Shown here piece after piece: positions 45,713-55,019 of a stretch of DNA of 64,000 bases (its first letter is position 1; every line of letters begins with the position of its first letter). The position numbers and the translations under genes were made by a program. The DNA is from Marinobacter aromaticivorans (GTDB lineage Bacteria; Pseudomonadota; Gammaproteobacteria; Pseudomonadales; Oleiphilaceae), in NCBI RefSeq assembly GCF_002806975.1, contig NZ_NIHD01000007.1, positions 185,598 to 249,597 of the forward strand. Reading direction: 5' to 3'. Under the pieces are notes generated by a model that searched no databases, was not told the DNA's origin, and worked only from the letters and a program-made list of their open reading frames with translations.

Positions 45713-46078
45713 ATGTCCGAAACTATTTTCAGCAAAATCATCAACCGCGAAATCCCGGCGGATATCGTTTATGAAGACGACATCAGCCTGGCGTTTCGCG
45801 ATATCAACCCCCAGGCACCGGTGCACCTGCTGATCATCCCGAAAAAACTCATTGCCACCATCAATGACATCGAGGAGGGGGATCGCGAGCTGGTGGGCCA
45901 TTTGTACTGGGTAGCAGGCAAGCTCGCCAAAGAGATGGGTTTTGCCGACGACGGCTACCGCACGGTGATGAACTGCGGCGAGAACTCCGGGCAGACCGTG
46001 TTCCACATTCACCTTCACCTGCTGGCTGGAAAGCCGCTGGGCTGGCCACCTTATACGGATAAAATGAAGCAGGCCTGA
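45713..46078 (+). CDS. hinT: HIT family purine nucleoside phosphoramidase-like protein
   Basis: A 121-residue cytosolic histidine-triad protein hydrolysing nucleoside phosphoramidates. The triad is present as [11 protein letters not shown] near residue 100, and the start, [21 protein letters not shown], is classical for HinT. It has AAGGAAG upstream and follows the hydroxylase gene. Its stop is 27 bases from the convergent phoU stop. Confidence 0.94.
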   Translation: MSETIFSKIINREIPADIVYEDDISLAFRDINPQAPVHLLIIPKKLIATINDIEEGDRELVGHLYWVAGKLAKEMGFADDGYRTVMNCGENSGQTVFHIHLHLLAGKPLGWPPYTDKMKQA

Positions 46079-46098
46079 GCCGACAGGGCGTGATCAAC

Positions 46099-46117
46099 GT
46101 GGGGCTTAACGCCCCAC
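46099..46117. repeat. Hairpin between the convergent hinT and phoU genes
   Basis: GTGGGGC and GCCCCAC form a perfect 7-bp stem around a five-base loop that contains the phoU stop codon. No T run follows on either side, so it is at best a weak shared transcript end. Confidence 0.5.
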
Positions 46118-46828
46118 AACCCGCTCTGCTTCTTCCATCGGCGTATGACGAACATCTTCGCCTTTAACCATGAAAATCACGTTCTCTGCAATGTTGCAGG
46201 CATGATCGCCTACCCGCTCCAACGCCCGCAGTACCCACATCACTGACATACAGCGTGAAATATTACGTGGGTCTTCCATCATGAAGGTCAGCAGAGTGCG
46301 GGCCGCCGCCTGATACTCCTCATCCACCCGCTTGTCTTCTTTCATTACCCGCAAAGCCTGTTCGGAATCCAGTCTGGCAAAGGCATCCAGTGAGTCATGC
46401 AGCATACCCATCACATGGGCGCCGATATTGCGCACTTCCACATAGCCCTGGGGCGCCTGACCTTCCTCGGTGAGCTTGATCGCAAACTTGGCAATCTTTT
46501 TGGCTTCGTCGCCCACCCGCTCCAGGTCTGCCACCATACGAATCACTGAAATCACCAGCCGCAGATCCCTCGCAGTGGGCTGGCGCCGGGCGATGATGAG
46601 CATGGCTTCTTCATCTATATCCATCTCCATCCGGTCCACCGTCCTGTCTTTTGCCCGGATTTCTTCAGCCAGATACCCGTCACCGTCAATCAACGCCTTC
46701 ACGGCACTGTCGATCTGGGTTTCCACCAGCCCGCCCATTTTCAGGAAGCGGGTTTTAAGGGCCAGAAGCTCATCGTTGAACCGGTTGGAGATGTGGTCTC
46801 CGTAAACGTCGTCTCTTTTTTTCGCCAT
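46106..46828 (-). CDS. phoU: Phosphate signalling protein PhoU
   Basis: Cytosolic adaptor that links the Pst transporter to PhoR and keeps the Pho regulon off when phosphate is ample. The 240-residue product has the duplicated three-helix PhoU domain with the metal-binding motifs: RVGDEAKKIAKFA in the first half and RVGDHACNIAENVIFM in the second. It is last in pstSCAB-phoU, 33 bases after pstB, with AGGGGAGAG before its start. Confidence 0.97.
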   Translation of the reverse strand: MAKKRDDVYGDHISNRFNDELLALKTRFLKMGGLVETQIDSAVKALIDGDGYLAEEIRAKDRTVDRMEMDIDEEAMLIIARRQPTARDLRLVISVIRMVADLERVGDEAKKIAKFAIKLTEEGQAPQGYVEVRNIGAHVMGMLHDSLDAFARLDSEQALRVMKEDKRVDEEYQAAARTLLTFMMEDPRNISRCMSVMWVLRALERVGDHACNIAENVIFMVKGEDVRHTPMEEAERVVGR

Positions 46829-46861
46829 TGTGTTTCTCTCCCCTGTTCTTTTGCACCCACA

Positions 46862-47785
46862 TCAGCCAAAACGGCCGGTGATGTAGGATTCCGTCAGCTC
46901 ATGTTCCGGCATGGTGAATACCTTGCTGGTGTCGTTTACTTCCACAAGATGGCCCAGATGAAAGTAGGCGGTGCGGTTGGAAACCCGCGCGGCCTGTTGC
47001 ATGGAGTGAGTCACGATCACAATGGTGTAGCTCTCGGACAGCTCGGCAATCAGTTCTTCAATTCTGGCGGTGGCAATTGGGTCCAGGGCCGAACAGGGCT
47101 CATCCATCAGCACCACTTCCGGGCTGACCGCTATGGCTCTGGCGATACATAAGCGCTGCTGCTGGCCACCGGACATACCGGTTGCCATGGCATCAAGGCG
47201 ATCCTTCACTTCATTCCACAGGCCGGCCTTGCGCAGGCTGTTTTCCACGATATCGTCCAGATCCGACTTGCGGTTGGCCAGGCCATGAATACGGGGGCCG
47301 TAGGCGACGTTATCGTAGATAGACTTGGGGAAGGGGTTGGGCTTCTGAAACACCATGCCCACACGGGCACGCAACTCCACCACATCCCGTTTGGGGTCGT
47401 AAATATCCTGGCCGTCCAGCAGCAGTGAGCCTTTGATCCGGCAGTTTTCAATGCTGTCGTTCATCCGATTCAGGCAGCGCAAAAAAGTGGATTTGCCACA
47501 ACCGGAAGGCCCGATAAAGGCAATTACCTCGTTGCGGGCGATATCCAGGCTGATGTTTTTAATGGCCCGGGTTTCGCCGTAAAACACCTCCACATTCCGC
47601 AACTGGAACTTGGGATCATCCGAAAACGGGACACCGACGGTTTTGCCTTCTTCAATTACCGTATCTGCCGGGCGCTCAATCGGTGCTTTTATCAGGTCTG
47701 CTTCAGGCATAGGTGCCTCTTTGATCGCGGTTGACTTCGTATTGCTCGGGATAGTGCTGGAAACAGTGTTAATCGTAGCGTTCAC
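46862..47785 (-). CDS. pstB: Phosphate ABC transporter ATP-binding protein PstB
   Basis: ATPase of the high-affinity phosphate importer. I start at the GTG at 47785, which has GAGG eight bases upstream and lies 13 bases after the pstA stop; the open frame reaches back to 47845 inside pstA. The 307-residue product is long for PstB (about 257), with an extra N-terminal 50-residue extension. Walker A is [14 protein letters not shown], the signature is [15 protein letters not shown] and Walker B is [16 protein letters not shown]. The extension has no recognisable domain. Confidence 0.95.
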   Translation of the reverse strand: MNATINTVSSTIPSNTKSTAIKEAPMPEADLIKAPIERPADTVIEEGKTVGVPFSDDPKFQLRNVEVFYGETRAIKNISLDIARNEVIAFIGPSGCGKSTFLRCLNRMNDSIENCRIKGSLLLDGQDIYDPKRDVVELRARVGMVFQKPNPFPKSIYDNVAYGPRIHGLANRKSDLDDIVENSLRKAGLWNEVKDRLDAMATGMSGGQQQRLCIARAIAVSPEVVLMDEPCSALDPIATARIEELIAELSESYTIVIVTHSMQQAARVSNRTAYFHLGHLVEVNDTSKVFTMPEHELTESYITGRFG

Positions 47786-47798
47786 CGGTGTTGCCTCT

Positions 47799-49076
47799 TT
47801 ACCAGCGGCGCTCAAGGCGCTTGCGCAACCAGATGGCAAACGCATTCATGGTGATCAGGAAGGCCAGCAGAACCATAATGCCGGCGGAGGCAAGCTCCAC
47901 AAAACCCTGTTCTGCACTGCCGGCCCAGATAAAAATCTGCACGGGCAGTACGGTGGCGGAACTGAAAAAGCCATCCGGTATCTCGACAATGAACGCCACC
48001 ATGCCGATCAGCAACAGAGGTGCGGTTTCACCCAGTGCCTGCGCCATGCCGATGATGGAGCCTGTCAGCATGCCGGGCATGGCCAGAGGCAGAACGTGGT
48101 GCAGAACCACCTGCATTTTTGAAGCCCCTATGCCTTGGGCAGCCTCGCGAATCGACGGCGGCACGCTCTTGATTGCGGCACGGCTCGAAATAATGATGGT
48201 GGGCAATGTCATCAACGCCAGCACCAGGCCACCCACCACGGGTACCGAGCGGGGCATACCGAACAGCCCGATAAATACCGCCAACCCCAGTAGCCCGAAG
48301 ATGATGGAAGGTACGGCAGCCAGGTTGTTGATGTTGACCTCAATAAAGTCCGTCAGGCGATTACCGGGCGCAAACTCCTCCAGATAAACCGCCGCAGCCA
48401 CGCCCACCGGGAAGGCAATCACCAGTGTGATCGCCATGGTCAGTAAAGACCCGACCAGAGCACCGAGAATACCGGCATTGGAAGGCTCCCGGGAGTCGCC
48501 ACTGGTGAAAAACACATCGTTGAAACCGGTATCGATCACGCCTTTACTGAGCAGTTCGTCCGTCCAGCGCTGTTGCTGCTCAGTGAGGCGTATGGAGTAG
48601 CCGGGGTCGCCCGCATGTTTTACGTAGACCGACACCGTATCGTGAGCCGGGAACTCGATGGTGCGGGTGCTGCCCAGCCAGTCCGGGTTTTCCTTCAGCA
48701 GATCGCGAACCTGATTGCTGGCATAGCTGCCGGTCATCCGGCTGAGCTCACGCTTATCCGCACGGCTGGTGGCATTTGGGAAATACTCTTGCAGAGCCTT
48801 GATGATGGGCGCCTGAAAATCCGCCATGGCCATCTGCTCCGGATCTGAGGCATCGTTCAGGTACATCAATTCACCATCCAGGTGGACATCAAGGGTCACC
48901 GTGGTTTTGATAAAGCCGGTATAGCCCTTGCTGACAATGTCCGTAAACAGAACCGCCAGAGAGAAGAGTGCAACCGAAACAGCGGCGATGCCATACAAGC
49001 GAAACCGGCGTTCCTTGCCATAGCGTCGCTTGAGCGAGCGGCGGACCAGCTCCGCCTGTGAGCCTGGATCAGTCAT
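47799..49076 (-). CDS. pstA: Phosphate ABC transporter permease PstA
   Basis: Inner-membrane permease of 425 residues, longer than the E. coli protein (296) because of a large periplasmic domain (roughly residues 60-200) after the first membrane helix. The transporter core contains the ABC-coupling EAA loop in the form [21 protein letters not shown]. The start at 49076 has AGGGAAC upstream and overlaps the last 8 bases of pstC. The long periplasmic insert is also known from Pseudomonas-type PstA. Confidence 0.94.
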   Translation of the reverse strand: MTDPGSQAELVRRSLKRRYGKERRFRLYGIAAVSVALFSLAVLFTDIVSKGYTGFIKTTVTLDVHLDGELMYLNDASDPEQMAMADFQAPIIKALQEYFPNATSRADKRELSRMTGSYASNQVRDLLKENPDWLGSTRTIEFPAHDTVSVYVKHAGDPGYSIRLTEQQQRWTDELLSKGVIDTGFNDVFFTSGDSREPSNAGILGALVGSLLTMAITLVIAFPVGVAAAVYLEEFAPGNRLTDFIEVNINNLAAVPSIIFGLLGLAVFIGLFGMPRSVPVVGGLVLALMTLPTIIISSRAAIKSVPPSIREAAQGIGASKMQVVLHHVLPLAMPGMLTGSIIGMAQALGETAPLLLIGMVAFIVEIPDGFFSSATVLPVQIFIWAGSAEQGFVELASAGIMVLLAFLITMNAFAIWLRKRLERRW

Positions 49077-50457
49077 ATTGTTCCCTGTATTTGCGCACAA
49101 TCTTCAGTGCAATCACGTTCAGCAGCAGGGTTACCATGAAGAGCACCATGCCCAGGGCAAAGGCGGCCAGTGTCTTGGCACTGTCGAATTCCTGGTCACC
49201 AGTGAGCAGGGTGACAATCTGCACCGTTACAGTAGTCACCGAATCCAGCGGATTAGCGGTCAGGTTTGCGGCCAGCCCCGCAGCCATCACCACAATCATG
49301 GTTTCACCAATCGCCCGGGAGGCGGCCAGCAGAATGCCGCCCATGATGCCGGGCAAAGCGGCCGGGAAAATCACGTTCTTCATGGTTTCAGACTGGGTGG
49401 CGCCCAGCGCCAGGGAACCATCCCGAAGGCTGCGCGGAACCGCGTTGATGACATCGTCCGACAGCGACGACACAAACGGAATAATCATGATGCCCATCAC
49501 CAGCCCCGCCGCCAGGGCGCTCTGGGAGGAGGCCTCAAGGCCCAGCATAAGTGCCAGGTCACGAATAAAAGGCGCCACTGTAAGTGCTGCAAAAAAGCCA
49601 TAAACCACGGTGGGTACGCCCGCCAGCATTTCCAGCAGCGGTTTGACCACCGAACGCACCGGGCCGCTGGCATACTCGGAGAGATACACCGCCGACAGCA
49701 GGCCCACCGGCACCGCAATCAGCAGGGCAATGGCCGAAATCATCAGAGTGCCGGTAAACAGCGGAATAATGCCGAAGGCGCCCTCGGAACCCACCTGATC
49801 CGCCCGCAAAGCCGTTTGCGGGCTCCAGTTGGTACCAAACAGAAATTCCGTAACCGGCACCTTGCCGAAGAAGCGGACAGTTTCAAAAATAACCGAGAAA
49901 ACGATGCCGATGGTAGTCAGGATTGCGACGGCTGCAGATACAAAAAACAGGCGTTGCAGAGTACGCTCCACACTCTTGCGGGCGTTGATGTGGGGTGCGA
50001 TTCGCGTCCAGGCAAAGGTCCCGCCAAGAACGGCAATCAGAATCACCAATAGCGCTTTGAAGCGACTGCTCTGCTCCCGCAACTCCTGCAGCAATGTCGC
50101 GGCGCCTGAAATGCCCTCCGGAACCATGGCTGGGTCCAGCTTGCCGGCGGCCAGATTGCTGATCTGGGAAAGGGTCAGGCTCGCCTGCCCTGCTGATTGC
50201 GGCGCCAGCTCTGCCGGCAAGGAAGCCATCACCATGTCCTGAATAACCTTACCCTCGAACGTCGCCCAGGCGCCCAGAACAATCAGTGCCGGGATCGCAC
50301 ACCAGAGTGCGGCTCTGGCGGCATAGTAAACCGGCAGGGCCTTGAGGTTGCGAATGCCCCCCAGGGGCATTGCCACAGCCCGGGAACGGATAAAAGCCAA
50401 GCCATAAGCCACTGCGGCAAGCAACAGAACCAGGGGTAACAAATCAGATGTCGGCAT
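49069..50457 (-). CDS. pstC: Phosphate ABC transporter permease PstC
   Basis: Inner-membrane permease of 462 residues, again longer than E. coli PstC (319) through an N-terminal membrane-periplasmic extension of about 130 residues. The EAA loop is present as SLRDGSLALGATQSETMKNVIFP. Several GVPTVVYGFFAAL-type segments are typical of the family. It is 64 bases downstream of pstS and overlaps pstA. Confidence 0.95.
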   Translation of the reverse strand: MPTSDLLPLVLLLAAVAYGLAFIRSRAVAMPLGGIRNLKALPVYYAARAALWCAIPALIVLGAWATFEGKVIQDMVMASLPAELAPQSAGQASLTLSQISNLAAGKLDPAMVPEGISGAATLLQELREQSSRFKALLVILIAVLGGTFAWTRIAPHINARKSVERTLQRLFFVSAAVAILTTIGIVFSVIFETVRFFGKVPVTEFLFGTNWSPQTALRADQVGSEGAFGIIPLFTGTLMISAIALLIAVPVGLLSAVYLSEYASGPVRSVVKPLLEMLAGVPTVVYGFFAALTVAPFIRDLALMLGLEASSQSALAAGLVMGIMIIPFVSSLSDDVINAVPRSLRDGSLALGATQSETMKNVIFPAALPGIMGGILLAASRAIGETMIVVMAAGLAANLTANPLDSVTTVTVQIVTLLTGDQEFDSAKTLAAFALGMVLFMVTLLLNVIALKIVRKYREQYD

Positions 50458-50521
50458 GGCTTTCTCTCTGGTTCATGACTGCCTCCTTGATTCATAGCCC
50501 CTGTTGCTTGCCAATCGTGGA

Positions 50522-51571
50522 TTAAAGCTCATTGCCTGTCATCGGCTTGAGTTCCCTGACCGCTTTGGCTGTTTCCAGGCGCACATTGCGGGGGTTGGGG
50601 ATCAGCCCTACATCTACCAGGTAACCATTGTCGCCCCAGGCGCCTTCGCTGGTGAACTCTTTGGCATACTCCTGAACACCGGGAACCACACCAGCGTGGG
50701 CATTCTTGATGTAGAAAAACAGGGAACGGGCCACCGGGTACTGCTCATCGGCAATGGTGTCGGGGGTGGGCTCTACACCGTTTATGGTGGAGGCCTGGAT
50801 TTCACCACTGTTTTCCATCAGGAAGCTGTAACCGAAGATACCCAGGGTGTCTTTATCCTGGGCCAGGCGCTGAACAATCAGGTTGTCGTTTTCACCGGCC
50901 TCAACAAACGCGCCATCTTCACGCATGTTGTGGCAAACACTACGCATTTCTTTCTTTTCCATCGCTTCGATAAAACCAAAGGTTTTGCAGCCACCTTCCA
51001 TGGCGATTTCGACGAAAGCGTCGCGGGTGCCGGAAGTGGGCGGTGGTCCCATCACACGGATTTCCTTGGCTGGCAGGCCGGCGTCGATATCGCTCCATTT
51101 GTCGTAAGGATTCGCAACCAGTTTGTCACCGCCTTGAGGATCCGGAACGTCCTTGGCCAGGGCCAGGAATACCTGGCGCAGGCTGAGATCCATTCGGTCG
51201 GCTTTCCTGGAGTTGGCGATTACGATACCATCGGCGCCGATTTTCACTTCGGTAATGGCTTCCACACCATTGCGCTGGCACATCTCGAATTCGCTGGATT
51301 TCATCCGGCGGGAAGCGTTGGTAATGTCCGGATGCTGGGTACCAATGCCGGCACAAAACAGCTTGAAACCGCCGCCGGAGCCAGTGGATTCCAGTTTCGG
51401 CGTGGGGAAATCAGTATTACGACCAAAGCGCTCTGCAACCACCGTTGCGAAAGGGTAAACCGTTGAGGAACCTACAACGTTTACGGTGTCTCGGGCCAGA
51501 GCCGAAGCGGAAACCAGGGACAACCCGCCAGTCAGTGCAGCAATCGCAAAAGCCTTGTTCGGTTTAATCAC
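50522..51571 (-). CDS. pstS: Phosphate ABC transporter substrate-binding protein PstS
   Basis: Periplasmic phosphate-binding protein of 349 residues, started by a GTG with GGAG seven bases upstream. A signal peptide covers about residues 1-26 (ending SASALA). The segment VVGSSTVYPFATVVAERFG holds the first phosphate-binding loop, with FVEIAMEGGCK and the GTRDAF motif (PPTSGTRDAFVE) further on. It belongs to the larger PstS group of marine gammaproteobacteria rather than the E. coli subgroup. A strong Pho box precedes it, so the whole operon should respond to phosphate limitation. Confidence 0.95.
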   Translation of the reverse strand: MIKPNKAFAIAALTGGLSLVSASALARDTVNVVGSSTVYPFATVVAERFGRNTDFPTPKLESTGSGGGFKLFCAGIGTQHPDITNASRRMKSSEFEMCQRNGVEAITEVKIGADGIVIANSRKADRMDLSLRQVFLALAKDVPDPQGGDKLVANPYDKWSDIDAGLPAKEIRVMGPPPTSGTRDAFVEIAMEGGCKTFGFIEAMEKKEMRSVCHNMREDGAFVEAGENDNLIVQRLAQDKDTLGIFGYSFLMENSGEIQASTINGVEPTPDTIADEQYPVARSLFFYIKNAHAGVVPGVQEYAKEFTSEGAWGDNGYLVDVGLIPNPRNVRLETAKAVRELKPMTGNEL

Positions 51572-51639
51572 ATTGAATCTCCATCAGTCACTTATGTTGT
51601 GTACAGCACCGGTTTACTGATGGGTAAAGATTAGAGCTT

Positions 51640-51661
51640 CTGTATGACAGCTTTATTACAG
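51640..51661 (-). promoter_or_regulatory. Pho box upstream of pstS
   Basis: On the minus strand CTGTAATAAAGCTGTCAT (first 18 bases) matches 16 of 18 positions of the PhoB consensus. It lies 69 to 90 bases before the pstS start codon, consistent with a PhoB-replaced -35. Confidence 0.88.
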
Positions 51662-51765
51662 CGCCTGAAAAATTGCGCACAAGCCCCGAATAAGCTTGCA
51701 GCCGCCTGCTGGGCCGTTAACATGCTAGGAAAATAATTCCAGAGATTAAAATAAAGGCTGGCTCC

Positions 51766-52170
51766 ATGACTGCGTACGATGACGACAAACCCAAACCCCG
51801 TGGCGACCTGACCCTTCAGGTAGTGCCCCTGCCCCAGGATACAAACGCCAACGGCGACGTTTTTGCCGGCTGGCTGGTCAAACAGATGGATATTGCCGCT
51901 GCCACCATGGCCGGGCGTATTTCACTGGGCCGGAATGCCACCGTAGCCATGGACAGGATGGAATTTCTTTCGCCTCTGCGGGTTGGGTCGCAGGTTGGCT
52001 GCTACTGTGAGCTGGTAGACATAGGCCGAAGCTCAATGAAGATCCATGTGGAAGTGTGGACCCTCGACCGCACCGCCAAACACCCACGCAAGGTGACCGA
52101 AGGCCGGTTTGTGTACGTTGCCATTGATGAACACGGGCGTATCCGGGAAGTGCCGGAACAGCCTGCCTGA
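51766..52170 (+). CDS. YciA-like acyl-CoA thioesterase
   Basis: Single hotdog-fold thioesterase of 134 residues. It matches YciA with the catalytic-region motif NANGDVFAGWLVKQMDIAAATMA, and MDRMEFLSPLRVGSQVGCYCELV follows, typical of the acyl-CoA hydrolase group. It is likely to cleave various acyl-CoA esters in the cytosol. It is divergent from pstS and converges on the FetB-like gene, which ends immediately after its stop. Confidence 0.93.
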   Translation: MTAYDDDKPKPRGDLTLQVVPLPQDTNANGDVFAGWLVKQMDIAAATMAGRISLGRNATVAMDRMEFLSPLRVGSQVGCYCELVDIGRSSMKIHVEVWTLDRTAKHPRKVTEGRFVYVAIDEHGRIREVPEQPA

Positions 52171-52968
52171 TCAGGTTTTCACCAATCGGTCCAGCCGCAA
52201 CCGTTGACGCTCGTCGAACAGCCGGCGACCGCCCCAGGATACGGCTATAAGTGCTCCGAACCCGGTACCGGCGGTGATAATCAACATCACCAGAATCTGG
52301 TATTTCACCGCCACCGCCGGCGGGCTCCCAGCCAGAATCTGACCGGTCATCATGCCCGGAAGGCTGACAATGCCCGCCGCAGCCATGGCGTTGATTGAGG
52401 GCATCATGCCGCTGCGCATGGCCTCCCGGCGAATGTCTTCCAGAGCCTGGCGCCAGGTCTGCCCCAGCATCAGCCGATTTTCGACCACGGCCTGCTGCCG
52501 CCAGACGGACTCGTTTAACCGGTCCAGGGCCAGGCTGACACCGGTCATGGTGTTACCCAGCATCATCCCCAACAGGGGAATCGCATATTGCGGGGCATAC
52601 CAGGGTTCCGGGCCGATCACCACCGTCAAGGCCAGTACCGTGACCGTGAACGACGACACAAACATGGCGCCGGTGCCAATGCCGAAGGCCCACCGTCCGC
52701 GCAATCGCCGGCTCTGGCGGGCAACCACCTCCCGGCCTGCCACCAAAAGCATGATAAGCGCCAGCAGGGCAATCCAGTAAAAAGCCGAGGATGCGAACAA
52801 GGCTTCCAGTACCAGCCCGATCAGTGCCAGCTGGATGATCGTGCGCGTGGTGGCAATCAACAGGCTGCGGGTGATACCGAGCCGGCTCACATGGCCAGTC
52901 ACCGCCAACGCCAGTATCAGCAACGCCGCCAGCGCGAGCTTCCACCAGGCCAGATCAATCACTTCCAT
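52171..52968 (-). CDS. fetB: FetB-like ABC transporter permease (UPF0014)
   Basis: Membrane part of an ABC exporter that, in E. coli, exports iron and protects from peroxide. The start at 52968 has GGAG upstream and overlaps the ATPase gene by 14 bases. The 265-residue product has about seven membrane helices and the family blocks GMMLGNTMTGVSLALDRL and SLPGMMTGQILAGSPPAVAVKYQI. The substrate here is inferred from the E. coli pair only. Confidence 0.88.
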   Translation of the reverse strand: MEVIDLAWWKLALAALLILALAVTGHVSRLGITRSLLIATTRTIIQLALIGLVLEALFASSAFYWIALLALIMLLVAGREVVARQSRRLRGRWAFGIGTGAMFVSSFTVTVLALTVVIGPEPWYAPQYAIPLLGMMLGNTMTGVSLALDRLNESVWRQQAVVENRLMLGQTWRQALEDIRREAMRSGMMPSINAMAAAGIVSLPGMMTGQILAGSPPAVAVKYQILVMLIITAGTGFGALIAVSWGGRRLFDERQRLRLDRLVKT

Positions 52969-53593
52969 AAACAGGCTCCAGCCGGGCTCCATGAATGCGA
53001 TAGTGGGCGCTGGCCACACGTTGAATCTGGGCCGGGTCATGGGCCACCCACAGGGTTGCGAGCTGGCGCTGCCGGATTTCTCCCAGCAGCCAGGCTTCAA
53101 TGGCTTTCGTGGTTTCACCATCGAGGTTGGCGGTAGGTTCGTCCAGCAACAATGCCTGGGGCTCCAGGGAAAGTGCCCGCCAGAGCGCCAACCGCTGACG
53201 TTCGCCGGAAGACAAGCGGCTGACCGACCAGGCCATTACTTCTGGTGGCAACCCCAGTGCCGGGGGCAACCGTTGACCGGCCTTATCAGGAAAGTGAGCA
53301 CCCACCTCATCAAACCACCACTGGCTGTCTGCCGGTACCATAACAACCCGGCCCCGCCACTGGTGAGCGGGCATATCCAACTGGTTGGTGCCCTTCAGGA
53401 AAATCCTGCCGCCATGGGGTTCCAGGTCAGCCAACGCTCGCAACAGACGGCTCTTGCCGCTGCCCGAAGGGCCAGACAGGCAAACCACCTGCCCACCGGG
53501 TACCGTCAGAGACACCTCTCTCAGGGCGCCAACGCTGACGTTTTCCAGTACAAGGCCGGTCAAAGCCGGCTCACCACGGCAGTTCCTCACCAT
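52955..53593 (-). CDS. fetA: FetA-like ABC transporter ATP-binding protein
   Basis: ATPase partner of the adjacent UPF0014 permease, 212 residues. Walker A is LSGPSGSGKSRLLRAL, the signature is RLSSGERQRLALWRAL and Walker B is ALLLDEPTANLD. The listed ATG at 53593 lies in the 3' end of the short-chain dehydrogenase gene. A TTG at 53563, preceded by GGTGAG, would give 202 residues and is about as plausible. Confidence 0.87.
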   Translation of the reverse strand: MVRNCRGEPALTGLVLENVSVGALREVSLTVPGGQVVCLSGPSGSGKSRLLRALADLEPHGGRIFLKGTNQLDMPAHQWRGRVVMVPADSQWWFDEVGAHFPDKAGQRLPPALGLPPEVMAWSVSRLSSGERQRLALWRALSLEPQALLLDEPTANLDGETTKAIEAWLLGEIRQRQLATLWVAHDPAQIQRVASAHYRIHGARLEPVYGSD

Positions 53594-54242
53594 TGCTGTG
53601 CCAGAAGGAGCCGGTATTCTCCAGGCTCAGACTGGCAATGCGTTGCGCCAGGCCCCGGGCGGATTCTTCCGGGGTAATCAGGCCACCAAAGTTCACCATG
53701 CGGGTCTTCACATACCCCGGGTGCAACTGGGCCACGGCAATCCCTTTGGGCTTCAAATCCATCGCCAATGATTTACCAAAGGCGTTCAGTGCCGCCTTGG
53801 AGGCTCGATAGCCGTAGCGACCACCTGAGTCATTATCGGCAATGGAGCCCATGCGGCTGGTGATATTGGCAATTTTGCTGCCCTGCCCCATCAACGGAAC
53901 CAGTGCTTCGGCCACACGCAAGGGTGCGTAGGCGTTGATTTCCATCTGTATGCGGATGGAATCGAAATCAATGCTGCCCAGTTGCTCATCCTGCAGCAGG
54001 CCGGCGTTGTTGATCAGCAGGCCGATGCTTTTGCCAGCCAGCCCGGCTTTAAGTTTTGCAATACCCTCGTTGGTGGTGACATCTACGCCCTCGATCACTT
54101 GTGCCGCCACGCTTGCCAGTTCTTCAGACGATTGCCGGCACACGCCAATCACTTCATGCCCTTCACCGGCATAATGGCGGGCAAGTTCCAGACCTATGCC
54201 GCGATTGGCTCCGGTGATTACCACTACGTTGGTCTCCGGCAT
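53571..54242 (-). CDS. Short-chain dehydrogenase/reductase
   Basis: NAD(P)-dependent oxidoreductase of 223 residues. The start at 54242 has GGAGG eight bases upstream; the in-frame ATG at 54257 precedes that site. The cofactor motif is TGANRGIGLELARHYA, the structural NNAG motif is LLINNAGLL and the catalytic Tyr-Lys pair is in YGYRASKAALNAF, with a serine in NITSRMGS. The substrate is not predictable. It overlaps the FetA-like gene by 23 bases or lies just upstream of it, depending on the start, so all three genes on this strand form one unit. Confidence 0.92.
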   Translation of the reverse strand: MPETNVVVITGANRGIGLELARHYAGEGHEVIGVCRQSSEELASVAAQVIEGVDVTTNEGIAKLKAGLAGKSIGLLINNAGLLQDEQLGSIDFDSIRIQMEINAYAPLRVAEALVPLMGQGSKIANITSRMGSIADNDSGGRYGYRASKAALNAFGKSLAMDLKPKGIAVAQLHPGYVKTRMVNFGGLITPEESARGLAQRIASLSLENTGSFWHSNGEELPW

Positions 54243-54378
54243 AAGAAACACCTCCATTCTGATCAGACTTATTGCTTTATTGGATCATCCCCACCTATTG
54301 GCAAGGTTGCCCGTATCTGTAATGGTGACACCATAACGTTGAAACTGGCCAGAGCGCGACAACAGAGACCCGGAACCC

Positions 54379-55005
54379 ATGAACTTCAGGCAGTTAATCG
54401 CACTGGCGCTATGCTTCGCCCTGACCGCCTCGCCAGCGGTGGCCGATATCGGCGTCGCACCTTATGTGGGCTACCGCATGGGCAGCTCGGTCGATATTGA
54501 AACCTCTGGCGCCAGCATCAAAGACCAAATCCGCTTCACGGACACCACAAGCCACGGGCTGACACTGAACTTCGACCTGCCGGAAGCGGGCAAGCAGGGC
54601 GAGCTGTATTTCGGCCGGCAGGAAACCTCGGCAAAGCTCGATAACGGCCACTTTGCCCCTGGCACACAGGCCATCGACGTTACAATTTACCAGCTGCAGT
54701 TTGGTGGCCTCTATTTTCCCGGAGGCAAAACCTACGGCGGTTTCGCTTCCGGCGTGCTGGGTGTGACCCGCCTGGAACCTGACGATTCAGCCTTCGATAC
54801 CCACCACCGCCTTGCCCTGTCCCTCGGCGGAGGTTATCAGTTTTTTCTTAACGAACGGTTGCGCCTGCGGCTGGATCTGCGCGGTATCTACACGGCCCTC
54901 GACTCCGGTGGCTCGGCGTTCTGTTCCGGTGGCTGCGATCTCAAATACCGCAGCAGCGGCTACCTTCAGGTTGAAGCAGGCGCTGGTTTGGTGCTGCGCT
55001 TTTGA
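54379..55005 (+). CDS. Outer-membrane beta-barrel protein
   Basis: A 208-residue exported protein with a signal peptide (about 1-22, ending SPAVA) and strongly alternating beta-strands, ending in the aromatic GAGLVLRF, a typical outer-membrane assembly signal with C-terminal phenylalanine. The single cysteine pair (FCSGGCDLK) lies in a predicted loop near residues 178-182. It resembles the OmpA/OmpW-like eight-stranded barrels, but I cannot name a family. The stop is 14 bases from the convergent arsJ gene. Confidence 0.8.
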   Translation: MNFRQLIALALCFALTASPAVADIGVAPYVGYRMGSSVDIETSGASIKDQIRFTDTTSHGLTLNFDLPEAGKQGELYFGRQETSAKLDNGHFAPGTQAIDVTIYQLQFGGLYFPGGKTYGGFASGVLGVTRLEPDDSAFDTHHRLALSLGGGYQFFLNERLRLRLDLRGIYTALDSGGSAFCSGGCDLKYRSSGYLQVEAGAGLVLRF

Positions 55006-55019
55006 CGCACCAGCAACTG

